Source of the DNA: Paracoccus ravus
Lineage (GTDB): Bacteria; Pseudomonadota; Alphaproteobacteria; Rhodobacterales; Rhodobacteraceae
Length of the DNA stretch: 64,000 nt
Reading direction: 5' to 3'
Assembly: GCF_004522175.1 (NCBI RefSeq)
Contig: NZ_SDEB01000009.1
Span: 62,001 to 126,000, forward strand
The notes beneath the pieces are model-generated. The model had not been told where the DNA came from and searched no databases. It saw only the letters and a program-made list of their open reading frames with translations. Each line of letters starts with the position of its first letter. Position 1 is the first letter of the stretch. Made by a program: the position numbers and the translations under genes. Below are positions 35,240 through 43,771 of the stretch, piece after piece.

Positions 35240-36235
35240 TCACTTCTTGATCGCGGCGAAGTTGGCGTTGATGCGCATGGTCAGGTAGTCGCCCGCGGTC
35301 ATCGGCTCGTATTTGCCCAAGGGACCGACCATCAGCGCATCGCGATTGGCTTGGCAGAAGAAGGGCAGCGAAAGGCGGCGGCCCATATACTCGCCCTCGC
35401 GCGGCATGCGGACGCGGTGCAGGGTCGATTGCAGCTGGTCGTCCGACCAGCGCATCAGCATGTCGCCGATATTGCAGGTGATATAGCCCTTGCGCGGAGC
35501 AACATCCGTCCATTGCCCGGTCGCGGCATCCTTGCCCGGGCAGACCTGCAGCCCGCCTTCGCCCTCTTTCTGGTGCAGGATGGTCAGGCAGTCGAAATCG
35601 GAATGCGCACCGGCGCGCCATGCCTTGAAATCTTCGGGCTGGGCGTTCTCCATCGACATGTAATGGATCATCCGAAGGGTGGACTGATACTGGTCCGAGG
35701 CCGGGTCATGCGCCTTGGTGAAGAAATCCTCGGCAAAGCCCATCTTCAGGGCAAAGCAGGACAGGATCCGCATGCCAAGTTCCCAGTTCTGCCGCTCGAA
35801 GCGCAAGGCGCGTTCCTGGAAGCCGGGCAGTTCGGCCTCGGTCGGCCATTTGCCCTCCATCAGCGGGCGGGTGACCTGATAGCTTTCCTTATTGTCGGGC
35901 GTGCCGGTCGAGGGCCGGACCTGCGCCTTGAATTCCCAGCCTGCATTGGTGCCCTTGGGCATCGGGTATTGCGCCTTGACCTCTTGGGGCAGTTCGAAGA
36001 ACTCCCAGGCATTGTCGAAAGCCGCGTCGATATCCTCCTGCGGGATGCCGTGGTTATAGACCTGGAAGAAGCCGATATCGGTCGAGGCGGCCCAAAGCGC
36101 ATCCGCGATCTCGTGCTTGCGGGTCTCGAAATCCGAGAGGTCGATCACCGGGATCGCGCGTTCGACGGTGGTGCCTTCGCCGCCGATGGTTGTTTCCTTG
36201 TTCAGCTCGGCCAGAGCGTAGTTTGCATTGGACAT
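35240..36235 (-). CDS. 2-oxoglutarate/Fe(II)-dependent oxygenase (isopenicillin-N-synthase-like family)
   Basis: Cytosolic 331-residue non-haem iron oxygenase. N-terminal DIOX_N-like part (AIPVIDLSDFETRKHEIADALWAASTDIGFFQVYNHGI) and a C-terminal jelly-roll domain. Iron ligands are His 211 and Asp 213 (GAHSDFDCLTIL) and His 273 (TLHRV); Arg 287 in RLSLPFF would bind 2-oxoglutarate. The start follows AAGGAG. It probably hydroxylates or demethylates the compound imported by the adjacent NMT1/Tau-type ABC transporter. The ring or product is unknown; related enzymes open or modify N-heterocycles and sulfonates. Confidence 0.88.
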   Translation of the reverse strand: MSNANYALAELNKETTIGGEGTTVERAIPVIDLSDFETRKHEIADALWAASTDIGFFQVYNHGIPQEDIDAAFDNAWEFFELPQEVKAQYPMPKGTNAGWEFKAQVRPSTGTPDNKESYQVTRPLMEGKWPTEAELPGFQERALRFERQNWELGMRILSCFALKMGFAEDFFTKAHDPASDQYQSTLRMIHYMSMENAQPEDFKAWRAGAHSDFDCLTILHQKEGEGGLQVCPGKDAATGQWTDVAPRKGYITCNIGDMLMRWSDDQLQSTLHRVRMPREGEYMGRRLSLPFFCQANRDALMVGPLGKYEPMTAGDYLTMRINANFAAIKK

Positions 36236-36321
36236 TGCAGTCTCCTTGAGTGCCCTTGCGGGCGGTTGGGGAGCAATTTCCGGACCCTGAGGGGCCTGAA
36301 CGCTTCTACTCCGGGGTAAAA

Positions 36322-37230
36322 TCAGTGCTCGGACTTGGGCAGGCTCCAGGGGAAAACCCGTTTCTGCACCTGCACGACCAGCTGAAACAGCGTCAGCGAC
36401 ATCGCGGCCAGGACGATCAGCCCGGCCCAGGCCTGGGGCAGCTTGAACATCGAGGTCGAGAACTGGATGAAAAAGCCCACCCCGGCCTCGGCGGCGACGA
36501 ATTCGGCCACGACGGCGCCGATGACGGCCAGCGTGATCGAGATCTTCAGCGCCGAGAAAATATAGGGCACGGCGTAGGGCAGGCGGATCTGGGTCATTTC
36601 GCGCCATGCCGGGGCGCGCAGGCTGCGCGACAGCTCGATCAGTTCCGGCGGCGTCGCGGCCAGCCCGGTCGCGGTCGAGACGACCAGCGGGAAGAAGGTG
36701 ATCAGCGTCGTGATGACCACGCGCGGCAGGTCACCCGCGCCAAGCGCCACGATGATGATCGGCGCGATGGCGACGACCGGCGTGGATTGGACGATGACCA
36801 AGAGCGGATAGAGTGTCTTGGACAGCAGGGCCGAACGCATCATCACCATGGCAAGCGGCACCGAGACCACGATGGCCAGCGCAAAGCCAAGGATGGCGAC
36901 GCGCAGCGTGGACCAGATATGGGTCATCCAGCGTTCGAACCCGATCGCGGTGAAAGAGCTCAGGATCGCGCTGGGGGCGGGCAGCAGATAGGAGGGGATC
37001 GCGAGGAGCCGCACCGCCGCTTCCCAAAGCAGGAGCGTGCCGATCAACGTGGCACCGGTGGTGAGGCCGGGCAGATCGGCCAGGCGCTGCACAAAGGGTC
37101 GCGCGTCGAGCGGGGCGGTTGCGGGGGCGGTCGAGGCGACGGGTCGCGCCGGGGCGGGCCGCACGGGGGCCGGGCGGGCGGGCTTTGCCGCGGTGGCCTG
37201 GCTCTGGGTCTGGGTCACGTGATCCTCCAT
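36322..37230 (-). CDS. ABC transporter permease (SsuC/TauC/ThiX family)
   Basis: Permease of 302 residues with about six membrane helices and the EAA loop ELSRSLRAPAWREMTQIRLPYAVPYIFSALKI. The first 45 residues are an unusual Pro/Ala/Arg-rich cytoplasmic extension (repeated PARPAPVRPAPARP) before the family sequence begins. It starts 1 base after the ATPase stop. The frame and composition fit the neighbours, so the extension looks genuine, though a later start is possible. Confidence 0.92.
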   Translation of the reverse strand: MEDHVTQTQSQATAAKPARPAPVRPAPARPVASTAPATAPLDARPFVQRLADLPGLTTGATLIGTLLLWEAAVRLLAIPSYLLPAPSAILSSFTAIGFERWMTHIWSTLRVAILGFALAIVVSVPLAMVMMRSALLSKTLYPLLVIVQSTPVVAIAPIIIVALGAGDLPRVVITTLITFFPLVVSTATGLAATPPELIELSRSLRAPAWREMTQIRLPYAVPYIFSALKISITLAVIGAVVAEFVAAEAGVGFFIQFSTSMFKLPQAWAGLIVLAAMSLTLFQLVVQVQKRVFPWSLPKSEH

Positions 37231-37231
37231 C

Positions 37232-38014
37232 TCAGGCCGCCGCCCGCGTCATCAGCCGGTCGCGCAGATCGGCGGTCAGGTCCAGAAGCGCCGGATCCTT
37301 CATGCTGTCGGGCCCGCGTGGACGGGCGACCGGGACGAGATGTTCGCTGGCGACCGAGCCGGGACGGCCCGACATGACCAGGACGCGATCGGCCAGAAGC
37401 GCCGCCTCGCTGACGGAATGGGTGATGAAGACCACCGTCTTCGGGCGTTCGGCAAAGATGCGCAGCAGATCGAAGCCCATGACCTCGCGGGTCAGCGCGT
37501 CCAGCGCCGAGAAGGGCTCGTCCATCAAGAGGATGTCGGGATCCATGTGCAGGGCGCGGGCAATGCCCACGCGCTGTTGCATGCCGCCCGACAATTCGTC
37601 GGGCAGGCGCGTGCCGAAGCCCTCAAGCCCGACCATGGCCAGCAGTTCCTGTGCGCGCTCGCGCTCGCGGGGGCTGACCCGGCCGGTCTTGTGGCGGACC
37701 GGGAAGATCACATTGTCCTCGACCGTGGCCCAGGGCAGCAAGGTGGGCTTCTGGAACACGATGCCGATATCGTCGCGCGGTCCGGTGACGGGCATGCCAA
37801 AGACTTCGACCTGCCCGCTGGTGGGTTTCAGCAGCCCCGCGATCATCCGCAGAAGCGTGGACTTGCCGCAGCCCGAGGGACCAAGCACGGCGAGGAACTC
37901 GTGATGGGCGACCTCGAAGCTGACATCGCGCAGGGCCTCGGTCTGGCCCGAGCGGGTCCGGAAGACCTGGCCCAGACGGTCGAAGCGAATTGCGGGGGGC
38001 TGCTGGATCATCAT
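37232..38014 (-). CDS. ABC transporter ATP-binding protein (SsuB/TauB/ThiZ family)
   Basis: ATPase of 260 residues: Walker A GPSGCGKST at 45-53, signature ELSGGMQQRV, Walker B ILLMDEPFSALD, and VFITHSVSEAALLADRVLVMSGRPG typical of the nitrate/sulfonate/taurine group. Its start overlaps the receptor stop (ATGATGA), and the permease start follows at once. Confidence 0.94.
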   Translation of the reverse strand: MMIQQPPAIRFDRLGQVFRTRSGQTEALRDVSFEVAHHEFLAVLGPSGCGKSTLLRMIAGLLKPTSGQVEVFGMPVTGPRDDIGIVFQKPTLLPWATVEDNVIFPVRHKTGRVSPRERERAQELLAMVGLEGFGTRLPDELSGGMQQRVGIARALHMDPDILLMDEPFSALDALTREVMGFDLLRIFAERPKTVVFITHSVSEAALLADRVLVMSGRPGSVASEHLVPVARPRGPDSMKDPALLDLTADLRDRLMTRAAA

Positions 38015-39024
38015 TTCGACGCGATCATCTCACGGGTGACGGTCGATTCCGCGTCATAGCTGGCCGGGTCGATGCCCTGCGCCGCGGCGACGCGGGCCCA
38101 GGTCTCGGCCAGACGGCCCGGCTCGAAGACGCCAAAGCCGTCCTTCTCGGTGACCTCGTTGAAGACCAGCTTCATTGCATCATTGACCGAGCCCTGAACG
38201 TCCTCGGTGCCCAGTTCGGCGACAATGTTCTGTACCGATTTTGCGGCCGCCTCGGGGTTCTCATGGGTGAATTCGACCGATTTCCGGAAAGCGGCGACAA
38301 AGCGGCGCGCAACATCAGGGCGATCCTTCAGGAAGCCGTCATTGGCGATCAGCGCGGCCGAGTACAGATTCAGACCGGCGGCCGACCAGGGCAGGGCCTG
38401 AATCTCCTTGCCAGCTTCCTTGCCCTGGTTGGTGTAGCGCGTCTCGTCGGTCATCCATGCCACGATGCCGTCGACCTGTCCGGTCATCAGCATCGGACCC
38501 AAAGCGCCCGGTTCGGCCTTGATGACGGTGACCTCATCCTCGGCGATGCCGGCATCCTTCAGGACGAGCGGCAGATAGACATTCGACGAGGTAAAGGGCG
38601 AGGTCGCGATCTTCTTGGCCTTGACGTCGCTCACGGCCTCGAAGCCCGAGCCCTTGACCGTGTAGAAGGCATGCGGACCCTTGTTAAAGACCGACATTAC
38701 AGCGGTGACGCCAACCTTTTCCAGCGCGCGGGCGGCCATCAACGCGCCGATATCCGAGACGCCGATATCGGCCGAGCCGGCGGCCAGACGCGAGATCGCA
38801 TCCGTCGAACCGCGACCCGGCGCGATCTCGACCTCAAGCCCGGCATCCTTGCAGAAGCCCTGATCGATGCAGACATAGATCGGGGCCTTGTCGCCGCCCG
38901 GAAGCCAGTCAAGCTGGAAGGTCACCTTATCCGCGGCCAGTGCCGGGCTGGCAAGCAAGGCGAGCGTCGCGACCAGACTGGCCTTGCGGCCAAGGGAAGG
39001 GCGGGCATTCAATCGGTTGGGCAT
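38011..39024 (-). CDS. ABC transporter substrate-binding protein (NMT1/THI5-like family)
   Basis: Periplasmic receptor of 337 residues from the ATG at 39024. Signal peptide around LVATLALLASPALAA. The mature start VTFQLDWLPGGDKAPIYVCIDQGFCKDAGLEVEIAPGRGSTDAISRLAAGSADIGVSD is a textbook NMT1/THI5-like sequence, as in receptors for thiamine pyrimidine, riboflavin, taurine and related compounds. The frame is open upstream to 39267 but there it overlaps another plausible small gene (39044-39232). With the CodA-like hydrolase, a pyrimidine-like ligand is an attractive inference. Confidence 0.9.
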   Translation of the reverse strand: MPNRLNARPSLGRKASLVATLALLASPALAADKVTFQLDWLPGGDKAPIYVCIDQGFCKDAGLEVEIAPGRGSTDAISRLAAGSADIGVSDIGALMAARALEKVGVTAVMSVFNKGPHAFYTVKGSGFEAVSDVKAKKIATSPFTSSNVYLPLVLKDAGIAEDEVTVIKAEPGALGPMLMTGQVDGIVAWMTDETRYTNQGKEAGKEIQALPWSAAGLNLYSAALIANDGFLKDRPDVARRFVAAFRKSVEFTHENPEAAAKSVQNIVAELGTEDVQGSVNDAMKLVFNEVTEKDGFGVFEPGRLAETWARVAAAQGIDPASYDAESTVTREMIASK

Positions 39025-39043
39025 GGCTGCGTCTCTCTGTTGG

Positions 39044-39232
39044 CTATTGGGGGAGGGCGTTTTGACCGCGCAAAGCGGCAATCCGCTGGGCCGAATATCC
39101 TTCGGCCAGCAAATGGCGCATCGCGCAGTCGCGCTTGTCGGGATCGCTGCCGCGAAGGCAGTCAAGGCAGCGATGCCCCATTTCGTTGACGGGGCTGGGC
39201 TTTGGATTTGTCCGGGCGAATTTTTCGAACAT
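39044..39232 (-). CDS. Possible small Cys/His protein, first gene of the NMT1 importer operon
   Basis: Open frame of 62 residues from the ATG at 39232, with a GAGGTCC ribosome-site candidate before it, ending 19 bases upstream of the receptor start. It carries a zinc-site-like pattern: Cys 22, Cys 25, Cys 36, His 40 (C-x2-C-x10-C-x3-H) in the region around HRCLDCLRGSDPDKRDC, then a basic helix-like tail (YSAQRIAALRG). Third positions are GC-rich as in the neighbours. No family is recognised. It could be a small metal-binding regulator or chaperone, or a chance ORF. Confidence 0.45.
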   Translation of the reverse strand: MFEKFARTNPKPSPVNEMGHRCLDCLRGSDPDKRDCAMRHLLAEGYSAQRIAALRGQNALPQ

Positions 39233-39521
39233 CTGGACCTCGTTTCGACAGTTGTACCGCCGAGCAATGTCCAAGGTTTTCGTCCCCGACCGCTTCTACT
39301 CGCTTGGCTTCATGTTGAGCGAAGCGTCCCGATTTCGGCAACGACATTCCGGTATTTTTGCCGCCGCATTCGTTTTGCCTGTTTTAAATCCGGCAGGCTG
39401 CCCTGTTTCAAGGCATTCATACAATATATTGAAATAACGATATAATTTCAGGTTTAATCTAAAACACGTCGGGAATACGTGGCTTTTGTGACGAAATCAC
39501 AAAACATGGCGTTCGAAAAAT
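39233..39521. other. AT-rich intergenic region with inverted repeats upstream of the NMT1 cluster
   Basis: Most of the 341-base gap between the small ORF and the AspT-like gene. No gene is supported. The part from about 39360 to 39520 is AT-rich. It contains an inverted repeat TGAAAT (39430-39435) / ATTTCA (39445-39450) with a 9-base spacer, of LysR-site size, and a perfect repeat at 39484-39504 described separately. It probably holds the leftward promoter of the cluster. Confidence 0.4.
39484..39504. repeat. Perfect inverted repeat with 8-bp arms
   Basis: TTTTGTGA at 39484-39491 and TCACAAAA at 39497-39504 separated by 5 bases. The arms look like a CRP/FNR-type site, but the central spacing is 5 rather than 6 between TGTGA and TCACA. 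It lies about 250 bases upstream of the small ORF start. It could be an operator or an extra hairpin. Confidence 0.5.
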
Positions 39522-39544
39522 AAGGACGCCGAAGCGGCGTCCTT
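39515..39544 (-). terminator. Rho-independent terminator of the AspT-like gene
   Basis: Perfect 9-bp stem AAGGACGCC (39522-39530) / GGCGTCCTT (39536-39544) read on the minus strand and followed by ATTTTT. It lies 29 bases after the AspT-like stop codon. Confidence 0.9.
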
Positions 39545-39573
39545 GGTGTTTGCGCGGCCGAATCTGCATTGCC

Positions 39574-41256
39574 TTAGGGCGTCCCGACGATGGCCTGCGC
39601 AAGGTTCACCACGATCGGTCCTGTCAACGGAAGCAGGACATTGGCGATGGCATAGGTAACCGTATAGCCGATGACCGGCGTGGTGTTTCCGGCAATGCCG
39701 ACCAGCGCGCTGATCGCGGGCGTGCTGCAATGCTGGCCCGCGATCGCGCCCAGCAGGATCGGCAGCGGGATCCGCATCAGCTTCAAACCGACCAGCAGCG
39801 AGACAAAGGCTGGCGCGGTCGAAAGCAGGACCCCGAGAACCGGAAAGACCAGCCCATATTCCTTGATCAGCTTGATCGCATCCGGACCCGCGCCTAAGCC
39901 GATCGCGGCGATAAAGGCGGCAAGGCCGAAATCCTTGGCGAAATGCGCCGCCGCATCGGGAAAAGCCCCATGCCGGGGCCTGCGCATATTGAGCCAGCCA
40001 AAAACCAGACCCGAGAGCAGCGCACCGCCGCCCAGACCCAGCGTCAGTTCCAATGCGCCGAGCTTCAGGCTCAGATGCCCGATCAGCAGGCCGACCACGA
40101 TGCCAAGGCCGAGAAAGACGAAATCGGTGTGATCGCCCGGGGGAAGGGGCTCGCCCAGAACCGGTACCGCGCGCGCGACAGGCTCTGTCGGGCCGTAAAG
40201 CGTCAGGATATCGCCCTCTTGCAGGATGGTGCGGGGCAAAGCCGGAATCTCCAGCCCCATGCGGCGGATATTGGTGATGAAGATGCCGCGCTGCGCCTCG
40301 GGCGAGACCAGCTTGCGCAGATCGCGGGCCTCATGGCCAAAGGCTTCGCGACGGGTCAGGACGACCTCTTGCGAGACGACCGGGAAACCGGTCCCCTCGT
40401 TGAGCGAGACCTCGACCCCGAAGAGCTTGCGCGCGGCGATGAGCGTGCTGCGCAACCCGCGCAGCAGGATGATATCGCCCGGCTCGAAGCGAAAGGACAG
40501 ATCGACCGGCAGGGTCTCGGCGCCGCGGCGCACGCTATGGATGACAAGCGACCAGTTGCGGCCTTCCTCGAAATCCCGCGCGGTCTTACCGGCAAGCTCT
40601 CCGACCTCGAAGGCGCGCTCGACAATGATCGGCAGCCCGCCATCGCCGATGTTTTCGCCGCCGCCCAGCCTGTCGGCCAGGGCCTCGGCCTCATCGCGCA
40701 GGTTGCGGCGCAAGAACACCGGCGCGACCTGAGTAACGAAGATTACGATCGAGACGAGGCCAAACAGATAGGTCAAGCTATAGGCCGTCGCGATATTGGC
40801 GAGCATCCCTTCGGATTGCTCGGGCGTCAGAGGCAGTTTCGAGATCGCCTCGGAGGCCGTGCCCAGCACCGCGGATTCGGTGGCGGAGCCGGCGAAAAGC
40901 CCCGCTGCCGTGCCGGGATCAAGGCCCATTGCGGCGACGGCAGCCAATGTCAGGCTCAGGGCCACCGCGACCTCGATCACGGGAAAGACCGCATAGCGCG
41001 CCCCGCCCCGGATATTGGTGAAGAATTGCGGCCCTGCGGTAAAGCCCAAGGCATAGATGAAGAGCGCGAAGGCCGCGTTTTTCAGCTCATCCGGCAGTCG
41101 GATGCCGAATTGGCCAAGGGCCAGCGCGACGAAAAGCGTGCCGCAGACGCCTCCAATGGCGACCGGGCCGATGCGCAGCCGCCCGATCAGGTGACCAAGG
41201 CCGAGGCAGAGAAAAAGGACTAGAACGGGATCGGCGAGATAAGAGGGAAGCGACAT
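39574..41256 (-). CDS. Aspartate:alanine-exchanger family transporter (AspT/YidE/YbjL)
   Basis: Membrane transporter of about 560 residues: two homologous membrane halves (residues about 1-170 and 375-560, each opening with a FLCLGLGHLIGRL / FLGLGIVVGLLIGHL segment) flanking two cytoplasmic TrkA_C domains (about 195-370). AGLFAGSATESAVLGTAS and LLGAIAGQHCSTPAISA are the matching conserved loops of each half. The start at 41256 (MSLPSYLADP) is preferred; in-frame codons at 41268 and 41298 are possible. It lies 126 bases downstream of the racemase gene and could share its transcript, which would link amino-acid exchange with racemisation. Confidence 0.9.
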   Translation of the reverse strand: MSLPSYLADPVLVLFLCLGLGHLIGRLRIGPVAIGGVCGTLFVALALGQFGIRLPDELKNAAFALFIYALGFTAGPQFFTNIRGGARYAVFPVIEVAVALSLTLAAVAAMGLDPGTAAGLFAGSATESAVLGTASEAISKLPLTPEQSEGMLANIATAYSLTYLFGLVSIVIFVTQVAPVFLRRNLRDEAEALADRLGGGENIGDGGLPIIVERAFEVGELAGKTARDFEEGRNWSLVIHSVRRGAETLPVDLSFRFEPGDIILLRGLRSTLIAARKLFGVEVSLNEGTGFPVVSQEVVLTRREAFGHEARDLRKLVSPEAQRGIFITNIRRMGLEIPALPRTILQEGDILTLYGPTEPVARAVPVLGEPLPPGDHTDFVFLGLGIVVGLLIGHLSLKLGALELTLGLGGGALLSGLVFGWLNMRRPRHGAFPDAAAHFAKDFGLAAFIAAIGLGAGPDAIKLIKEYGLVFPVLGVLLSTAPAFVSLLVGLKLMRIPLPILLGAIAGQHCSTPAISALVGIAGNTTPVIGYTVTYAIANVLLPLTGPIVVNLAQAIVGTP

Positions 41257-41382
41257 GCTGAATACCATCCGCAAGCTGACAATCTCGTCAGGGGTCATGC
41301 ACCCCGCCCGGCCAGCCTACACCGGAATCGTCATTCCGGGCATGTTTTCAGCAAGATTTCGCGTTTTCCCAGAAAAGCGAGG

Positions 41383-42039
41383 TCAGCGCCGCGCCAGCCC
41401 CACCAGCGCCGCCGCGAGATGGGCCGAGGCCGCAACCCCGTCGATCAGGGTCAAGTTGCTGCGGTTTTGCAACTCGGGCTTCAACCCTGCCATGCCCGCG
41501 CAGCCCAGCACGGCGGCTTGAACGCCTTCGCTGGCCTGGGCCTCGGCCATGACTTCGGCCAGGCGGTCAAGCACCGCCTCACCCCCGGCCTCGACGGTCA
41601 GGACCGGCAGATCCGAGGCCCGGACCGAGCGGCAAAGCGCTGCGAGCCCGGCGCGGGCGATATTCTCGCGGATCACCGGGACCGAGACTTGCAGCGTGGT
41701 CACGACCGTATAGGGAAGCCCCAGCAGCAGCGCGCTGGCACAGGCCGATTGCCCGATGCCGAGGACCGGGCAATGGGCTTGGGCGCGCATCTCATCCAAG
41801 CCAGTATCGTCGAAACAGGCGATGACGATGGCATCCACCGCCTCGGCCTTGGCCGCCGGAAGCTGCGCCAAAAGGCCGGGGATCGCGGCCTCGCCATCTT
41901 CGGGGCCTTGGATCGCGGGCGGCGCGCCGTGGTTCGTCCAGCCGAGGATCTCGGCCTCGGGCAGGGACTTGCGGGCCGTGGCGAGGATGCTCTCGGTCAT
42001 ATGGGCCGAGGAATTGGGGTTCAGATAGAGCAGCCGCAT
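41383..42039 (-). CDS. Asp/Glu/hydantoin racemase family protein
   Basis: Cofactor-independent racemase of 218 residues. The two catalytic-type cysteines are Cys 75 in IVIACFDDTG and Cys 180 in VLGCAGM, each at the end of a strand in the two half-domains; RLLYLNPNSSAHMTESI is the family N-terminus. It may racemise aspartate, glutamate, a hydantoin or act as a maleate-isomerase-like enzyme. The ATG shares one base with the stop of the upstream permease gene, so it belongs to the spermidine/putrescine-type importer operon. Confidence 0.88.
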   Translation of the reverse strand: MRLLYLNPNSSAHMTESILATARKSLPEAEILGWTNHGAPPAIQGPEDGEAAIPGLLAQLPAAKAEAVDAIVIACFDDTGLDEMRAQAHCPVLGIGQSACASALLLGLPYTVVTTLQVSVPVIRENIARAGLAALCRSVRASDLPVLTVEAGGEAVLDRLAEVMAEAQASEGVQAAVLGCAGMAGLKPELQNRSNLTLIDGVAASAHLAAALVGLARR

Positions 42040-42857
42040 CAGCCTGCCCGCCTCGCGCGGCGCTTCCCGAGCAGCCAAAGCGTGCCGAGAAAGACCGCGA
42101 TGATCAGGAAGGAGAACACCGTGGTCAGCGTTCCCAGAGCAAAGATCACCGGCTTGGTCACGTTGGTGGTCATGCCGAAAATCTCGAGCGGCAGCGTGTT
42201 ATGGCTGCCCGCCGTCAGCAGCGTGCGGGCGAATTCGTCATAAGACAGCGAAAAGCCGAACAAGGCGACACCCACGACCGAGGGCGCGATAATCGGCAGT
42301 ACGACATGGCGGATGGTCTGCCAGGGCGTCGCGCCCTGATCGCGGGCGGCCTCCTCGAAGCGCTTGTCGAAACGGTTGAAGACCGCGAACATGATCAGAA
42401 GGCCAAAGGGCAGCGTCCATGTCAGCTGCGCGCCGAAGCCCGAGCTCGCCCAGTGCACCTTGGCCCCAATCTGGTTGAAGATCAGACCGACCCCCAGAGA
42501 CACGAGAATCGAGGGGATCACCAGCGCGGCAATGGTCAGGTAGAAGAGCGCCCCCGATCCGGCGAAACGCTTGCGGAAGGCGAGCCCCGCCATGACCGAG
42601 ATGGCGACCGTTGCCACCATCACCATCAGCCCCAGTGCGAAGCTGCGCCGGAACGCGCCCCAGATATCGCCCACCGCCTGTTCTTGGAACAGGTTGTGGA
42701 ACCAGTAGGTCGAGACCCCGTTCATCGGGAAGGTCAGCCCACCTTGCGGCCCTTGAAAGCTGAGAATGCCAATTGTGATCGTCGGCCCATAAAGGAAGAT
42801 CACGAAAAGCAGGAAGAAGGCGGTCAGCCAGTAGAAGCTGCGCGGGCGTGGCTCCAT
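42039..42857 (-). CDS. Spermidine/putrescine-type ABC transporter permease (PotC family)
   Basis: Permease of 272 residues with six predicted membrane helices. The EAA loop FEEAARDQGATPWQTIRHVVLPIIAPSVVG is typical of PotC. It starts 1 base after the stop of the other permease and overlaps the racemase start. Role: inner-membrane channel for the solute delivered by the receptor at 43772. Confidence 0.93.
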   Translation of the reverse strand: MEPRPRSFYWLTAFFLLFVIFLYGPTITIGILSFQGPQGGLTFPMNGVSTYWFHNLFQEQAVGDIWGAFRRSFALGLMVMVATVAISVMAGLAFRKRFAGSGALFYLTIAALVIPSILVSLGVGLIFNQIGAKVHWASSGFGAQLTWTLPFGLLIMFAVFNRFDKRFEEAARDQGATPWQTIRHVVLPIIAPSVVGVALFGFSLSYDEFARTLLTAGSHNTLPLEIFGMTTNVTKPVIFALGTLTTVFSFLIIAVFLGTLWLLGKRRARRAG

Positions 42858-42858
42858 C

Positions 42859-43713
42859 TCAAAGCTCCTTGCGGATATTCACGAAGCGCATCAGGGCCCC
42901 GATGATCAAGAGCACCGTGACCAGCAGCACGACCGAGGTGGCCGAGGCCGAGGGATATTGCAGCAGCGCAATATCGTTCGAGATCAGCCGCCCGACATTG
43001 GCGGATTGCGAGCCCGACATGAAGCGCACGGTGATGAAATCGCCCATAACCAGCGTCAGAACGAAAATCGTGCCGATCATGATGCCGGGCTTGGACAGCG
43101 GGATGATCACATTGGCCAGAATCTGCCAGCCGGAAGCGCCATTGTCGCGCGCGGCCTCGATCAGCGCGCGGTCGATCCGCATCATCGTGTTGAAGATAGG
43201 CACGATCATGAACAGCGTGTAGAGATGGACGAAGGCCAGGATCACCGAGAAATCCGAATAGAGCAGCCATTCCAGCGGTTCCTCGATCACCCCCATGCCG
43301 ATCAGCGTCTGGTTGGCGATGCCGTTGCGGCCGAGAAAGGGGATCCACGAGATCATGCGGATGATGTTCGAGGTCAGGAAGGGGATGGTGCAGACCAGAA
43401 ACAGCGCCGTCTGCGCCGTGTTCGAGCGGATATGGAAGGCGAGGTAATAGGCGACGGTAAAGCCGATCAGCAGCGTCAGCGCCCAGGTGATCAGCGCGTA
43501 GCGCAGCGTCGCCCAGAACACCTTGTAGGTGACGGGCGAACTGAACAGGAACTGGTAATTCTCCAGCGAAAAGGCCGGGACGATGGCGAATTCGGTGGCC
43601 TGCCAGAAGCTGACCACCATGATCATCGCGATCGGCAGCAGCAGGAAGGCCAGCAGAACCAGAGCCAAGGGCGAGGCCAGCGCCCAGCCCCTGAGCGTAT
43701 CGGATTTCTTCAT
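42859..43713 (-). CDS. Spermidine/putrescine-type ABC transporter permease (PotB family)
   Basis: Permease of 284 residues from the ATG at 43713 (MKKSDTLRGWALASPLALVLLAFLLLPIAMIMVVSFW). The EAA loop ALIEAARDNGASGWQILANVIIPLSKPGI and the PotB feature YLAFHIRSNTAQTALFLVCTIPF are visible. The frame is open to 43908 but that part overlaps the receptor gene and is not family sequence. It follows the receptor gene by 58 bases. Confidence 0.93.
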   Translation of the reverse strand: MKKSDTLRGWALASPLALVLLAFLLLPIAMIMVVSFWQATEFAIVPAFSLENYQFLFSSPVTYKVFWATLRYALITWALTLLIGFTVAYYLAFHIRSNTAQTALFLVCTIPFLTSNIIRMISWIPFLGRNGIANQTLIGMGVIEEPLEWLLYSDFSVILAFVHLYTLFMIVPIFNTMMRIDRALIEAARDNGASGWQILANVIIPLSKPGIMIGTIFVLTLVMGDFITVRFMSGSQSANVGRLISNDIALLQYPSASATSVVLLVTVLLIIGALMRFVNIRKEL

Positions 43714-43771
43714 CGGAATCGTCCCGGAAATTGCGGGGAAGGCAGGCCGTGCCCGCCTTCCGGTCAGGCCG

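Noticed and set aside
39135..39437. Plus-strand frames in the AspT-NMT1 gap.
   Set aside because: They run into AT-rich control DNA and overlap a better minus-strand candidate (39044-39232).
39484..39504. Calling the inverted repeat a CRP site.
   Set aside because: Spacing between TGTGA and TCACA is 5, not 6, so the standard CRP consensus is not met.
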